Origin: Pseudomonas violetae
GTDB lineage: Bacteria; Pseudomonadota; Gammaproteobacteria; Pseudomonadales; Pseudomonadaceae
Length of the DNA: 64,000 bases
Direction: 5' to 3'
Assembly: GCF_023072615.1 (NCBI RefSeq)
Contig: NZ_JAKNRW010000004.1
Coordinates: forward strand, 186,001 to 250,000
In this document: positions 45,077-53,636 of the stretch, one piece after another
Position numbering within the stretch: the stretch's first letter is position 1
Layout of the letters: each line of letters starts with the position of its first letter
Made by a program: the position numbers and the translations under genes
The notes under the pieces: model-generated
Told to the model about the DNA's origin: nothing
Seen by the model: the letters and a program-made list of their open reading frames with translations, nothing else
The model's database searches: none

Positions 45077-45199
45077 GATGGAGTTTTGCGGGTTCCGTGT
45101 ATTCGAAAGAAAGGACAACTGTGCACCTGAAAGGCAGGCACAAGTCAGCCAATGTAGCGGCTGACTGGGCGATTGCCTAGTGGCGCGTGCCGGCCGGTA

Positions 45200-46522
45200 T
45201 CAGTCAGCGGCGTTAAGGAGCAGGGATTTGCTGACCTGAGCCGGGGCGAAATGGCAGGTAAACGTACTGCCGTGGCCGGGCACGCTACTGATTTCCATCC
45301 GTGCGCGGTGGCGCAACAGCACGTGTTTGACGATAGCTAGCCCGAGGCCGGTACCGCCGGTATTGGAGTTGCGGCTGGAGTCGACTCGATAGAAACGTTC
45401 GGTCAGGCGCGGCAGGTGCTTGCTGTCGATACCGATGCCAGAGTCCTGCACGCTCAAGTGTGCACCCTGTTCGTCGCCCCACCAGCGAATGCGGATCTTG
45501 CCTTCGGCCGGGGTGTATTTCACTGCGTTGAACACCAGGTTCGAAAATGCACTGCGTAGTTCCGCTTCACTGCCCTTGAGCAGAATCTGCGGGTCGGCTT
45601 CGAGCGTGATGTGCTGGTTTTTGTGGCCGGACAGCTGCTTTGCGTCACTTTTGATCGATTGCAGCAAGCCGTCGATAGCCACCGGCGCGTTGTCCGAGGG
45701 GTAATCCGTGGCCTCCAGCTTTGCCAGCAACAGCAGGTCATTGAGCAAAGTCTGCATACGCCCCCCTTGCTGTTGCATCTGCTGCAAGGCACGGGACCAG
45801 CGCGGGTTCACTTCTTCGACGTTATCCAGCAGCGTTTCCAGATAGCCGCAGATCACTGTCAGCGGCGTGCGCAGTTCGTGGGAGACATTGGCGATGAAGT
45901 CTTTGCGCATCTGCTCCAGCTGATGAATACGCGTGACGTCGCGCACCAGCATCAAGTGTTCGTTATTGCCGTAGCGGGTGATGTACAACTGGATGCGCAC
46001 CCGATCATTAGTTGGCGACGGGATTTCCAGCGGCTCGGCATAACTGTCCTGCTCGAAATATTCCTTGAAGCGTGGATGGCGCACCAGGTTGGTGACTGGC
46101 TGGCCGCTGTCCTGTGGAGTCTTGAGGCCCAGCAGGGTTTCGGCGGCGCGGTTCCACCACTCCAGGTTGCCGTCGGTGTCGAGCATGATCACCGCATCCT
46201 TGAGTGCTGCTGTGGACTCCTGGACCCGGTCGATCACCGCTTGCAGGCGCCCGCGCACACGTTGGTCGCGGCGTTGCAGGTGGTAGATGCTGTCGAACAC
46301 TTCACCCCACAGGCCATAGCCGTCGGGTGGAGCCTCATCGGATTTTTGCAGGCGCAGCCACTCGTGCAGGCGCAGCAATTGCTTGAGGGTCCAGGCCAGG
46401 TACAGGCCCAGGCCTGCGGCCAGGCTCCAGCCGTAGTAGCCGGTAATCAGGCCGATCACCAGGCAAGCGGTGACCAGCAGAAGCATGTGGCGAATCAGGG
46501 TGCCATGCCAGTTTTGATTCAC
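45200..46522 (-). CDS. phoR: Phosphate regulon sensor kinase PhoR
   Basis: The 440-residue protein has two N-terminal membrane helices (about 9-45), a PAS domain (about 95-195) and a HisKA/HATPase_c kinase core. The H-box reads FIANVSHELRTPLTVICGY, the N-box NLVFNAVKYTP and the G-box GTGLGLAIVKHVL. It phosphorylates PhoB when phosphate is low and acts with PstSCAB and PhoU encoded upstream in this window. It lies 102 bases after phoB, with a repeat element between. Confidence 0.96.
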   Translation of the reverse strand: MNQNWHGTLIRHMLLLVTACLVIGLITGYYGWSLAAGLGLYLAWTLKQLLRLHEWLRLQKSDEAPPDGYGLWGEVFDSIYHLQRRDQRVRGRLQAVIDRVQESTAALKDAVIMLDTDGNLEWWNRAAETLLGLKTPQDSGQPVTNLVRHPRFKEYFEQDSYAEPLEIPSPTNDRVRIQLYITRYGNNEHLMLVRDVTRIHQLEQMRKDFIANVSHELRTPLTVICGYLETLLDNVEEVNPRWSRALQQMQQQGGRMQTLLNDLLLLAKLEATDYPSDNAPVAIDGLLQSIKSDAKQLSGHKNQHITLEADPQILLKGSEAELRSAFSNLVFNAVKYTPAEGKIRIRWWGDEQGAHLSVQDSGIGIDSKHLPRLTERFYRVDSSRNSNTGGTGLGLAIVKHVLLRHRARMEISSVPGHGSTFTCHFAPAQVSKSLLLNAAD

Positions 46523-46537
46523 GGAGCGTCCTTAGCG

Positions 46538-46625
46538 CAGCTTCAAGTTTCAAGCCGCAAGCTTCAAGTAGGGGATCGGCTGTGCTTCTGCTGGCCGCTT
46601 GTAGCTTAATGCCTGCCGCTGCTTT
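46538..46625. repeat. CAAGC-rich repeat between phoB and phoR
   Basis: AGCTTCAAGTTTCAAGCCGC, AAGCTTCAAGT and, inverted, GGCCGCTTGTAGCTTAATGC form a short repeat array like that in the pstB-phoU gap. Confidence 0.6.
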
Positions 46626-47314
46626 TATGCCTTGGTGGAGAACCGGTACCCGGTGCCACGCACGGTTTGTACCAGATTTTCGTAGGCATCGCCGAGGGCT
46701 TTGCGCAGGCGACGGATGTGCACGTCGACGGTGCGCTCTTCGACATAGACGTTGCCGCCCCAGACTTGATCCAGCAACTGGCCGCGGGTGTAGGCGCGCT
46801 CCTGGTGGGTCATGAAGAATTGCAGCAGGCGATATTCGGTGGGCCCCATCTCGGCTGGCTTGCCGTCGATGGTCACGCGGTGGCTGATCGGGTCCAGCAG
46901 CAGGCCACCGACTTCGATCGGCGTCTCGCCATCGGTCGGGCCGGCGCGGCGCAGCACGGCCTTGAGCCGCGCCACCAGCTCGCGAGGGGAGAAAGGTTTA
47001 GTGATGTAGTCATCGGCGCCAACCTCAAGACCCTGGATCTTGTTGTCCTCTTCACCTTTGGCGGTAAGCATGATGATCGGGATGTCCCCGGTCAGCTCGT
47101 CGCGCTTGAGGCGGCGGGCCAATTCAATGCCGGATGTGCCTGGCAGCATCCAGTCGAGCAGGATCAGGTCCGGCTTACGGTCGACGATGATGGCATGGGC
47201 CTGCTGGGAGTTCTCAGCCTCCAGGCAGTCGTAGCCGGCCATTTCCAACGCCACGGCGATCATTTCGCGAATGGGCGCTTCGTCGTCGACGATCAGAATG
47301 CTCCTGCCAACCAT
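46625..47314 (-). CDS. phoB: Phosphate regulon response regulator PhoB
   Basis: The 229-residue protein has a receiver domain (residues 1-120, phospho-accepting D54 in [11 protein letters not shown] in [11 protein letters not shown]) and an OmpR-type winged helix (about 130-229; [15 protein letters not shown]). It binds Pho boxes, like those before pstS and pstC in this window. phoR follows downstream on the same strand. A Pho box on its own strand upstream supports positive autoregulation. Confidence 0.97.
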   Translation of the reverse strand: MVGRSILIVDDEAPIREMIAVALEMAGYDCLEAENSQQAHAIIVDRKPDLILLDWMLPGTSGIELARRLKRDELTGDIPIIMLTAKGEEDNKIQGLEVGADDYITKPFSPRELVARLKAVLRRAGPTDGETPIEVGGLLLDPISHRVTIDGKPAEMGPTEYRLLQFFMTHQERAYTRGQLLDQVWGGNVYVEERTVDVHIRRLRKALGDAYENLVQTVRGTGYRFSTKA

Positions 47315-47326
47315 GCCTAAATCCTC

Positions 47327-47344
47327 TTGTCATTTAACTGTCTT
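47327..47344 (+). promoter_or_regulatory. Second PhoB-like site, plus-strand orientation, in phoB leader
   Basis: TTGTCAT-TTAA-CTGTCTT matches tandem PhoB half-sites 11 bases apart but points away from phoB, towards the secreted-protein gene at 47467. It lies 13 bases before the phoB start codon. Confidence 0.5.
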
Positions 47345-47353
47345 GCGCCGCAT

Positions 47354-47385
47354 TAGATAACGGAATTATTGCAGTCGTGTGACAG
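47354..47385 (-). promoter_or_regulatory. phoB: Pho box and -10 of phoB
   Basis: On the minus strand CTGTCAC-ACGA-CTGCAAT (47385-47368) is followed eight bases later by TATCTA (47359-47354), a fitting -10. It would give PhoB-dependent transcription of phoBR. Confidence 0.6.
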
Positions 47386-47466
47386 TATTTTAGTCGCCCG
47401 GCGATTGCGGGGATACTGAACTAAGCTCTAGGTCCGAATCCTGACAACCACAAAAGGAAGGTTTCC

Positions 47467-47853
47467 ATGAAGCACATCGCGCAATCCTGGAAGGCTCTAA
47501 TAGTTACTGTGGCGCTAACGCTGCCGACAATGGCCTTCGCCGCAGGCCCGGGCATGGTTAAAGATGGCATGTTGACCGATCACAAAGGCATGACGTTGTA
47601 CACCTTCGATAACGACACGGGCGGCAAATCGGCCTGTACCGGCCAGTGCGCAGAAAACTGGCCGCCGCTGAAAGCCCCTGCCGATGAGAAGGCTGAAGGC
47701 AAATGGACCATCATTCAGCGTGACGATGGCACGATGCAATGGGCGTTCGATGGCAAGCCGCTGTACTACTTTGTGCAAGACAAGAAGCCAGGAGACATGA
47801 CTGGCGACAAGAAAATGGACAAGTGGCACGTCCTTCAAGGCCCGAAAATGTAA
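47467..47853 (+). CDS. Secreted COG4315/Lipoprotein_15 repeat protein
   Basis: The 128-residue protein has a signal peptide (residues 1-25, MAFA before AGPGMV) with no lipobox cysteine. It carries two copies of the family repeat: TDHKGMTLYTFDNDTGGKSACTG and the FDGKPLYYFVQDKKPGDMTGD segment, with CTGQCAENWPPL between them. Proteins of this family are periplasmic and of unknown function. The ATG follows AAAAGGAAGG, a strong ribosome site. It is divergent from phoB and could share PhoB control through the plus-strand site at 47327. Confidence 0.9.
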   Translation: MKHIAQSWKALIVTVALTLPTMAFAAGPGMVKDGMLTDHKGMTLYTFDNDTGGKSACTGQCAENWPPLKAPADEKAEGKWTIIQRDDGTMQWAFDGKPLYYFVQDKKPGDMTGDKKMDKWHVLQGPKM

Positions 47854-47867
47854 CCTGGTGCCGCGAT

Positions 47868-47963
47868 CCTGTGGCGAGTGAGCTTGCTCGCGCTCGAGTG
47901 CGTAGCGCTCGTAAAATGGGGGCTGCTTCGCAGCCCCGCGGGAGTAAACTCTCTCGCCACAGT
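47868..47963. repeat. Long inverted repeat (REP-like pair)
   Basis: CCTGTGGCGAGTGAGCTTGC at the left and the near complement ending CTCTCGCCACAG at the right enclose a GGGGCTGC-TTC-GCAGCCCC stem, between convergent genes. Confidence 0.75.
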
Positions 47964-47992
47964 TCTCAGTAGCGTCAAACAATCACTCGCCA

Positions 47993-48883
47993 TCAGCGCA
48001 ACGCGTAATCCAGCACGATCCCCACAAAAATTGCCAAACCGGCCCAGTGGTTGTGCAGGAACGCCTCGAAGCAACGCATCCGGTCCTTATCTCGGGTGTA
48101 CCAGAACTCCCAGGCAAAACAGCCCGCCGCCGCCAGCAATCCCAGGTGGAACCAGCCGCCCAACTCGAATTTCGACCCGGCCAGTAGCAGGCAGCCCAAC
48201 GCCAGGCACTGCAGCGTCAGGATGATTGCCCGGTCCGCCTCGCCAAACAGAATAGCAGTGGATTTCACGCCGATCTTCAGGTCGTCATCACGATCAGTCA
48301 TGGCGTAGTAGGTGTCATAACCCACGGTCCACAGCAGATTGGCGATCCACAGCAGCCAGGCCGCTGCCGGCAAATCGCCGGTTTCGGCGGTGAACGCCAT
48401 CGGCATCCCCCAGGAAAACGCCGCACCCAGCACCACTTGCGGGTAATAGGTGTAACGCTTCATGAACGGATAGGTAAAGGCCAGCGCCAAGCCGCCCAAC
48501 GATAGCCAGATAGTCGGTGCATTGGTGCACAGCACCAGTAGAAAACTCAGGCCCATCAGCAGCGCAAAGAACACCAGCGCCTCTTTGGAGCTGATCCTGC
48601 CGGCGGCCAACGGGCGTTGTGCGGTGCGTTTGACGTGGCCATCGACCTTGCGATCCGCCCAGTCGTTGATCACGCAACCACCCGCCCGCGTCAGCACCAC
48701 CCCGAGGACAAAAATCACGATGTTGGCCAGCGACGGCGAGCCCTTGCCGGCTATCCACAACGCCCACAGGGTCGGCCACAGCAGCAGATATATGCCAATG
48801 GGCTTGTCCATGCGGGTCAGCTGAATGAAATCCCAGGCCCTCGGATTCAGGCGGTTCAGGGACTTGAGCAGGCTCTGGTACAT
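47993..48883 (-). CDS. ubiA: 4-hydroxybenzoate polyprenyltransferase
   Basis: The 296-residue membrane protein has about eight to nine helices and both aspartate-rich prenyltransferase motifs: NDWADRKVD and [12 protein letters not shown]. It attaches the polyprenyl chain to 4-hydroxybenzoate in ubiquinone synthesis. Its ATG overlaps the stop of ubiC by one base (TGATG), so the two are translationally coupled. The longer upstream frame is ubiC in another frame. Confidence 0.97.
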   Translation of the reverse strand: MYQSLLKSLNRLNPRAWDFIQLTRMDKPIGIYLLLWPTLWALWIAGKGSPSLANIVIFVLGVVLTRAGGCVINDWADRKVDGHVKRTAQRPLAAGRISSKEALVFFALLMGLSFLLVLCTNAPTIWLSLGGLALAFTYPFMKRYTYYPQVVLGAAFSWGMPMAFTAETGDLPAAAWLLWIANLLWTVGYDTYYAMTDRDDDLKIGVKSTAILFGEADRAIILTLQCLALGCLLLAGSKFELGGWFHLGLLAAAGCFAWEFWYTRDKDRMRCFEAFLHNHWAGLAIFVGIVLDYALR

Positions 48884-49446
48884 CAGCAGTTCTCCGGATT
48901 GGCGCGGGCGGCGGTCCACAGGGTCGGCAGGAAAATCTCGGCCACCAGCACGCTCAGGGCCTCTCGGTCGAAGCGCGAGCGTCGGCCCCATAAATGTGCT
49001 GCCCGGCAATCCACAGGCAGCCATTGCTCAGGATAGTGACAAACTTCGATGGCACGGCGCTCAAACGCCTGGTCACAAAACAGCAACTCACCCAGGGAGC
49101 GGCTGCCCAGTTCGTCCATGTGCAATCCATCGCCCTGCAACGCACTGCGCGACGCCACGCTGCGGGCAAACACCCAGGCCTCGCCGTGTCCGCGCAAATA
49201 CACCTCGCGCACCCAGCCTTCGCTGCCTGCGGCCAGGTCCAGCGCGGCGCATTCATCGGCGCGCAGCATTTGCCAGCCTTCGAACAGCGGCGTAACGCTG
49301 AAACCGTCATTCGACAGGCGGGTCAGGCGACGGGTCAAGGAGCCTTCGTCGAACAGCCAGTCCAGGGAAAATGCATCGGGGAGGGAAGCGAGCTGGCTTT
49401 GAGGGAGCCAGAGCGGGGCCGGGAGAGGGGTAATAGAGTGCGGCAC
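48883..49446 (-). CDS. ubiC: Chorismate lyase
   Basis: The 187-residue protein has the UbiC pattern: [18 protein letters not shown] (chorismate/product-binding) and [11 protein letters not shown], and a late WGRRSRF. It releases pyruvate from chorismate to give 4-hydroxybenzoate, used by UbiA encoded next. The first base pair shared with ubiA shows tight operon structure. It is divergent from rubA, 200 bases away. Confidence 0.95.
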   Translation of the reverse strand: MPHSITPLPAPLWLPQSQLASLPDAFSLDWLFDEGSLTRRLTRLSNDGFSVTPLFEGWQMLRADECAALDLAAGSEGWVREVYLRGHGEAWVFARSVASRSALQGDGLHMDELGSRSLGELLFCDQAFERRAIEVCHYPEQWLPVDCRAAHLWGRRSRFDREALSVLVAEIFLPTLWTAARANPENC

Positions 49447-49646
49447 AGTGAGTCATTATTGGCAGCAAATGAGGTGGCGAGCTTACCATGTCGGTCGACG
49501 ATTTTGATTGATCGGGTAGGCCGCTGAGTCGAACAGGCTTGCATCTGCCGGGCTCGATCAGTACAAAACGCCCTGAGCCGGATGGCAGTGCGGCAACTAT
49601 CGACCGTTCGTGCCGGCAAAAGCCTGAAACCTGAGGAAATACCTGA

Positions 49647-49814
49647 ATGAAAAAGTGGCAATGTGTGGTCTGCGGCCTGATCTATAACGAAGCCGACGGC
49701 TGGCCGGACGACGGCATTGCGCCGGGCACCCTGTGGCAGGATGTGCCGGAAGACTGGCTGTGCCCGGACTGCGGTGTGGGCAAGATGGATTTCGAAATGA
49801 TCGAAATCAACTAA
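49647..49814 (+). CDS. rubA: Rubredoxin
   Basis: This 55-residue gene is short but clear. The protein starts [19 protein letters not shown] after GAGGAAATACCTGA, and has the four iron ligands in CVVCG and CPDCG (LCPDCGVGK). It carries electrons on one Fe(SCys)4 centre, probably from the reductase encoded 19 bases downstream to an alkane hydroxylase or another acceptor. P. aeruginosa has two rubA genes at this place; only one is seen here. Confidence 0.95.
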   Translation: MKKWQCVVCGLIYNEADGWPDDGIAPGTLWQDVPEDWLCPDCGVGKMDFEMIEIN

Positions 49815-49833
49815 GACATTAAAGGAGTAAAGA

Positions 49834-50982
49834 ATGAACGCACCTGTCGTGATCGTAGGCACCGGGCTGGCTGGTTACAACCTGGCCCGGGAGTTTCGCA
49901 AACTCGATGGCGAAACCCCGCTGCTGCTGATTACTGCAGATGACGGACGTTCCTACTCCAAGCCAATGCTCTCCACCGGCTTTGGCAAAAACAAGGACGC
50001 CGATGGCCTGAGCATGTCCGAACCGGGCGCCATGGCCGAGCAGTTAAAGGCAGAAGTACGCACCCATACGCGCATCAGCGGCATCGACCCAGGCCATAAG
50101 CGCCTGTGGATCGGCGAAGAATCGGTGATCTACCGCGATTTGGTGCTGGCCTGGGGCGCAGAAACGGTGCGCGTGCCCATCGAAGGCGATGCGGCGGACT
50201 GTGTGTTCCCGATCAACGACCTGGAAGAATACGCGCGCTTTCGTGCGGCAGCTGCCGGTAAGCGCCGGGTATTGCTGCTGGGCGCCGGGTTGATTGGCTG
50301 CGAATTTGCCAACGACTTGATGCTCGGTGGCTACGAGGTGCAACTGGTCGCCCCCTGTGAACAGGTCATGCCTGCCTTGCTGCATCCGGCCGCCGCCGCG
50401 GCGGTTCAGGCCGGCCTGGAAAGCCTCGGCGCACGCTTTCACCTCGGTCCTGTGCTCAACCGCTTGCAACGCGTGGCGGATGGGCTGGAAGCGCACCTGT
50501 CCGATGGCCAGGTGATTCCCTGCGACCTGGTGGTCTCGGCCATCGGCTTGCGCCCGCGCATCGACCTGGCCGCCGCTGCCGGCGTGCAGGTCAATCGGGG
50601 CGTCGTGGTCAACCGTCATCTGCAGACCTCGCACGCCAATATCTACGCCCTGGGCGACTGTGCCGAGGTCGATGGGCTGAATCTGCTGTATGTAATGCCC
50701 CTCATGAACTGTGCGAGGGCGCTGGCGCAGACCCTCGCCGGCAACCCGACAACGGTGAACTACGGCGCGATGCCGATCACCGTCAAAACACCCGTCTGCC
50801 CACTGGTCGTTTCCCCGCCACCGCGTGGTGTGGAAGGCGTCTGGACCGTGGAAGGGCAGGGCGCAGACATCAAGGCACTGTGCCGCGATGCCAGCGGCAA
50901 ACTGCTCGGTTACGCCCTCACCGGTGCGGCAGTCATGGAAAAACTGGCACTGAACAAAGAGCTTCCCGCACTGCTGGCGTAA
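49834..50982 (+). CDS. alkT: Rubredoxin-NAD(+) reductase
   Basis: The 382-residue FAD/NAD(P)-dependent protein opens [17 protein letters not shown] (FAD dinucleotide fold), has a second GXGXXG in [16 protein letters not shown] for NADH, and [13 protein letters not shown], the FAD-binding ATG-GD motif. It reduces rubredoxin with NADH. It lies directly behind rubA after a GGAG ribosome site, so both form an operon. Symbols rubB or alkT are both used for this PA5349-type gene. Confidence 0.94.
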   Translation: MNAPVVIVGTGLAGYNLAREFRKLDGETPLLLITADDGRSYSKPMLSTGFGKNKDADGLSMSEPGAMAEQLKAEVRTHTRISGIDPGHKRLWIGEESVIYRDLVLAWGAETVRVPIEGDAADCVFPINDLEEYARFRAAAAGKRRVLLLGAGLIGCEFANDLMLGGYEVQLVAPCEQVMPALLHPAAAAAVQAGLESLGARFHLGPVLNRLQRVADGLEAHLSDGQVIPCDLVVSAIGLRPRIDLAAAAGVQVNRGVVVNRHLQTSHANIYALGDCAEVDGLNLLYVMPLMNCARALAQTLAGNPTTVNYGAMPITVKTPVCPLVVSPPPRGVEGVWTVEGQGADIKALCRDASGKLLGYALTGAAVMEKLALNKELPALLA

Positions 50983-51174
50983 ATACTGGTCGTTCTGTCG
51001 GAATCACCCCGCTTTTGCCCCCACAAACGTCGCGCCGAGACTGGCGCGGCACCCCGCTGCGTGCCATTCTCACTCCCGTCTGCCGCAGAGTAGAGCACCT
51101 GCGGCGCTTTTGGCGCTGTTCCAACGAGAACAGCACGGACATAACAACAAAAAACCGTCAAAGGGGCTTCACTA
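50983..51174. other. Intergenic region, alkT to HU gene
   Basis: The 192 bases have no gene on either strand that I can support. They should hold the promoter and leader of the HU gene; no clear -10/-35 pair or hairpin was picked out. Confidence 0.4.
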
Positions 51175-51450
51175 ATGCGTAAACCAGACCTCGCCGCCGC
51201 AATCGCTGAAAAAGCAGATCTCACCAAAGAGCAGGCCAACCGCGTCCTCAACGCCGTTCTCGAAGAAATCACCGGGGCCCTGCACCGCAAGGACAGCGTC
51301 ACGCTGGTGGGCTTCGGCACCTTCCTGCAACGCCACCGCGGCGCCCGCACCGGCAAAAACCCGCAAACCGGTGAGCCCGTCAAAATCAAGGCCAGTAACA
51401 CTGTTGCGTTCAAGCCGGGCAAGTCGTTGAAGGACAGTGTTAATCCGTAA
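51175..51450 (+). CDS. HU-family DNA-binding protein
   Basis: The 91-residue protein has the HU/IHF fold: helices MRKPDLAAAIAEKADLTKEQA, the beta arm VGFGTFLQRHRGARTGKNPQTGEPVKI split over the saddle, and FKPGKSLKDSV at the end. The signature GFGTF...R.GRNPQTG is nearly complete (RTGKNPQTG). It is PA5348-like, distinct from the main HupB. It bends and compacts DNA without sequence specificity. A terminator follows. Confidence 0.95.
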   Translation: MRKPDLAAAIAEKADLTKEQANRVLNAVLEEITGALHRKDSVTLVGFGTFLQRHRGARTGKNPQTGEPVKIKASNTVAFKPGKSLKDSVNP

Positions 51451-51490
51451 TCCGCTTCCTGATCCCGCATAGCGGGGGTGCGGAATAAAG

Positions 51491-51532
51491 AATGGGTACG
51501 CCAACCTGGTTGGGTGCCCATTCGGGTTTTTC
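51491..51532 (+). terminator. Intrinsic terminator of the HU gene
   Basis: An AATGGG...CCAACC/GGTTGG...CCCATT stem is followed after CGGG by five T residues, 40 bases past the stop. Confidence 0.75.
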
Positions 51533-51655
51533 TTGTCGCGCATGAGTTGTAGGGACGTCCCGCTCGAAATGTCTTCAGTGCTGCTTGGGCAAGCGATTTG
51601 GCCGAAACGCGAACCGCCGATTTGAATTGGCGGAGTAGCGAGAACCGCAGCGGTC

Positions 51656-52273
51656 TCAGAGGTCGGGAAAACTGTAGGGTTGAAGTTCGGCGATTTGGGA
51701 CAGAATTGTAAGGTGCACCACTGCGTCTAATTTTTCCAGATGATCGAGGGTTTCCGGGCCGCCGAGCATCAGTGCGGGGACAAAGCCGTACATCTCGTCG
51801 TGGCGGAGAACACCGAGCTTCTTCTTGGCAGGTTGAAACAGATCGTCAAAATCGTTGTACTCAATTTCTGCCGATAAAAGGAAATTTTTTAGTTCCTGGT
51901 CCATGTCGTCCGCCGTGATCGCATAGTCTTCGACAACACAACGAGCAATGCAGGTGTCAATTTTAAGTGAGAAACCTGTTTTTTCTCCCCATAAGTACAA
52001 GTCGCCGAAGGCACTTCGAGCAATCAGGTGGTAGGTGTCACGTTCCTCAAATTCCGTCCCCTCCAACCAAGACGCTACCACCCCTTCGTACTCTTGCGGA
52101 TTAACAATCCAGAAGATCCCCTCGCCGTATCCGCACCAGCCGTGTTCAGCCCAGTATTGCAGCAACAAATTCGGCACCTTTCCTTTGTAGCGCTCGATAC
52201 TGGAAAGAGGTACTTCCCTTCGGTCGATCGGGGCGCCAAATGTTTTTGAAAATTCAGCAAAAACTTCATCCAT
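51656..52273 (-). CDS. GAD-like/DUF1851 immunity protein, third copy
   Basis: This 205-residue protein has an N-terminal GAD-like domain (VPLSSIERYKGKVPNLLLQYW, VNPQEYEGVVASWL) and a DUF1851 domain (FGDLYLWGEKTGFSLKI; HDEMYGFVPALMLGG). This domain pair is known from Tdi1, the immunity partner of the Agrobacterium Tde1 DNase. It is the most distant of three tandem paralogues behind an Ntox15-type effector gene, and it shares the exact length of 205 residues with them. It probably protects against a related but different effector or adds redundancy. The protein is cytoplasmic, with no signal peptide. Confidence 0.88.
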   Translation of the reverse strand: MDEVFAEFSKTFGAPIDRREVPLSSIERYKGKVPNLLLQYWAEHGWCGYGEGIFWIVNPQEYEGVVASWLEGTEFEERDTYHLIARSAFGDLYLWGEKTGFSLKIDTCIARCVVEDYAITADDMDQELKNFLLSAEIEYNDFDDLFQPAKKKLGVLRHDEMYGFVPALMLGGPETLDHLEKLDAVVHLTILSQIAELQPYSFPDL

Positions 52274-52339
52274 GCGATGTTTCCTTATCGGCTAGGTTTT
52301 GAGCATTTGTGAAACGGCATTAGGCATTTTGTCGTTTCC

Positions 52340-52957
52340 TTAGAGGTCGGGAAAATTGTAGGGCCGAAGTTCAGCGATTTGCGATAATATTGTCAGATGC
52401 TCTACAGCTTTTACTTTATCCAGATGATCTAAAGTGTCGGGGCCACCGAATATTAGTGCTGGGACGAAGCCGTACATTTCGTCGTGGCGTAGGGTGCCGA
52501 GTTTTTTCTTTGCGGGTTTGAACATGTCACCGTAGTTGTTTGTACTAATTTCCCGCGTCAACATAAAATTTCGCAATCCCTTGTCCATCTGTTCACCAAT
52601 AAAGATGGATTTATGCGTTGTATAGCGGGATAGAATGCTGGTGATTTTGAGAGACGCTCCAGACTGTTCGCCCCATAGGTATAAGTCGCCAAAGGCGCTG
52701 CGTGCAATCAAGTGATAACTGTCGAGCGTTTCAAATTCTGTGCATTCAAGCCAAGAGGCTACAACACCCTCGTACTCCTGAGGATTCACTATCCAAAAAA
52801 TGCCGTCTCCGTAACCGCTCCAGCCGTGTTCATCCCAATACTCCAAAAGCTGATCGGGCAGCTTACCTCTGTAGCGGTCGATACTTGATGGGGGCACTTC
52901 CTCCCGACCAATAGGTCCGCCAAATTTTTCTATGAATCTAGCGAATACTTTGTCCAT
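52340..52957 (-). CDS. GAD-like/DUF1851 immunity protein, second copy
   Basis: This is a 205-residue paralogue of its two neighbours with the same GAD-like (VPPSSIDRYRGKLPDQLLEYW) and DUF1851 (FGDLYLWGEQSGASLKI) domains. The ends are nearly identical to the first copy, while residues about 72-150 differ strongly; this middle part is likely to set specificity. It lies 45 bases after the first copy and 66 bases before the third, so all three may be cotranscribed with the toxin. Base composition is lower in GC than the flanking core genes. Confidence 0.88.
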   Translation of the reverse strand: MDKVFARFIEKFGGPIGREEVPPSSIDRYRGKLPDQLLEYWDEHGWSGYGDGIFWIVNPQEYEGVVASWLECTEFETLDSYHLIARSAFGDLYLWGEQSGASLKITSILSRYTTHKSIFIGEQMDKGLRNFMLTREISTNNYGDMFKPAKKKLGTLRHDEMYGFVPALIFGGPDTLDHLDKVKAVEHLTILSQIAELRPYNFPDL

Positions 52958-53002
52958 GCGATTGTTACATGATTCAGTATTGGATAAACCGGTTGGACGA
53001 CC

Positions 53003-53620
53003 TCAGTCGTCCGAGAAACTGTAAGGCTGAAGCTCGGCGATTTGCGATAATATCGTCAGATGTTCTACCGCTTTTACTTTCTCCAAGTGATTGAGGGTGT
53101 CCGGGCCACCGAGCATTAGTGCGGGGACGAAGCCGTACATTTCGTCGTGGCACAGGGTGCCGAGTTTTTTCTTGGCGGGTTTGAATAGGTCGCCGTAGTC
53201 GTTTAAATCTGCGTCGATTGACAGTAGAAAGGATTGAAATCCCTTGTTCATCTGATCGCCAGTGTATATTGACTCGTGTACAGCATATCGGGAAAGTTGA
53301 CTTGTAATATACAAGGATGCTCCCGTTCTTTCCCCCCATAAGTACAAATTGCCAAAAGCACCACGGCCAATTAAGTGATAAGTGTCAGCGGGTTGCAAGT
53401 TTGTTTCTTCAAGCCAAGATGCTACTACTCCCTCATATTCCTGAGGATTAACTGTCCAAAATACCCCGTCGCCATATCCGCTCCAGCCGTGCTCAGACCA
53501 GTAGTCCAATAATTGGCTTGGTAACTTTCCTTTATATCGCTCAATACTTGAGGGCGGAACTTCCATGCGGGCGAATGGCTCACCGACTTTTTCTATAAAT
53601 CTGGCAAAAACTCTGTCCAT
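53003..53620 (-). CDS. GAD-like/DUF1851 immunity protein, cognate copy
   Basis: This 205-residue protein is encoded directly behind the effector gene, 16 bases away, with a good AAAGGAAAA ribosome site, and is therefore the likely cognate immunity protein. It has the same GAD-like (VPPSSIERYKGKLPSQLLDYW) and DUF1851 (FGNLYLWGERTGASLYI) domains as the two copies downstream. In the known Tde1-Tdi1 pair this protein type blocks the nuclease by direct binding. It should act in the cytoplasm against self- or sibling-delivered toxin. Confidence 0.9.
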   Translation of the reverse strand: MDRVFARFIEKVGEPFARMEVPPSSIERYKGKLPSQLLDYWSEHGWSGYGDGVFWTVNPQEYEGVVASWLEETNLQPADTYHLIGRGAFGNLYLWGERTGASLYITSQLSRYAVHESIYTGDQMNKGFQSFLLSIDADLNDYGDLFKPAKKKLGTLCHDEMYGFVPALMLGGPDTLNHLEKVKAVEHLTILSQIAELQPYSFSDD

Positions 53621-53636
53621 TAAATTTTCCTTTAAC

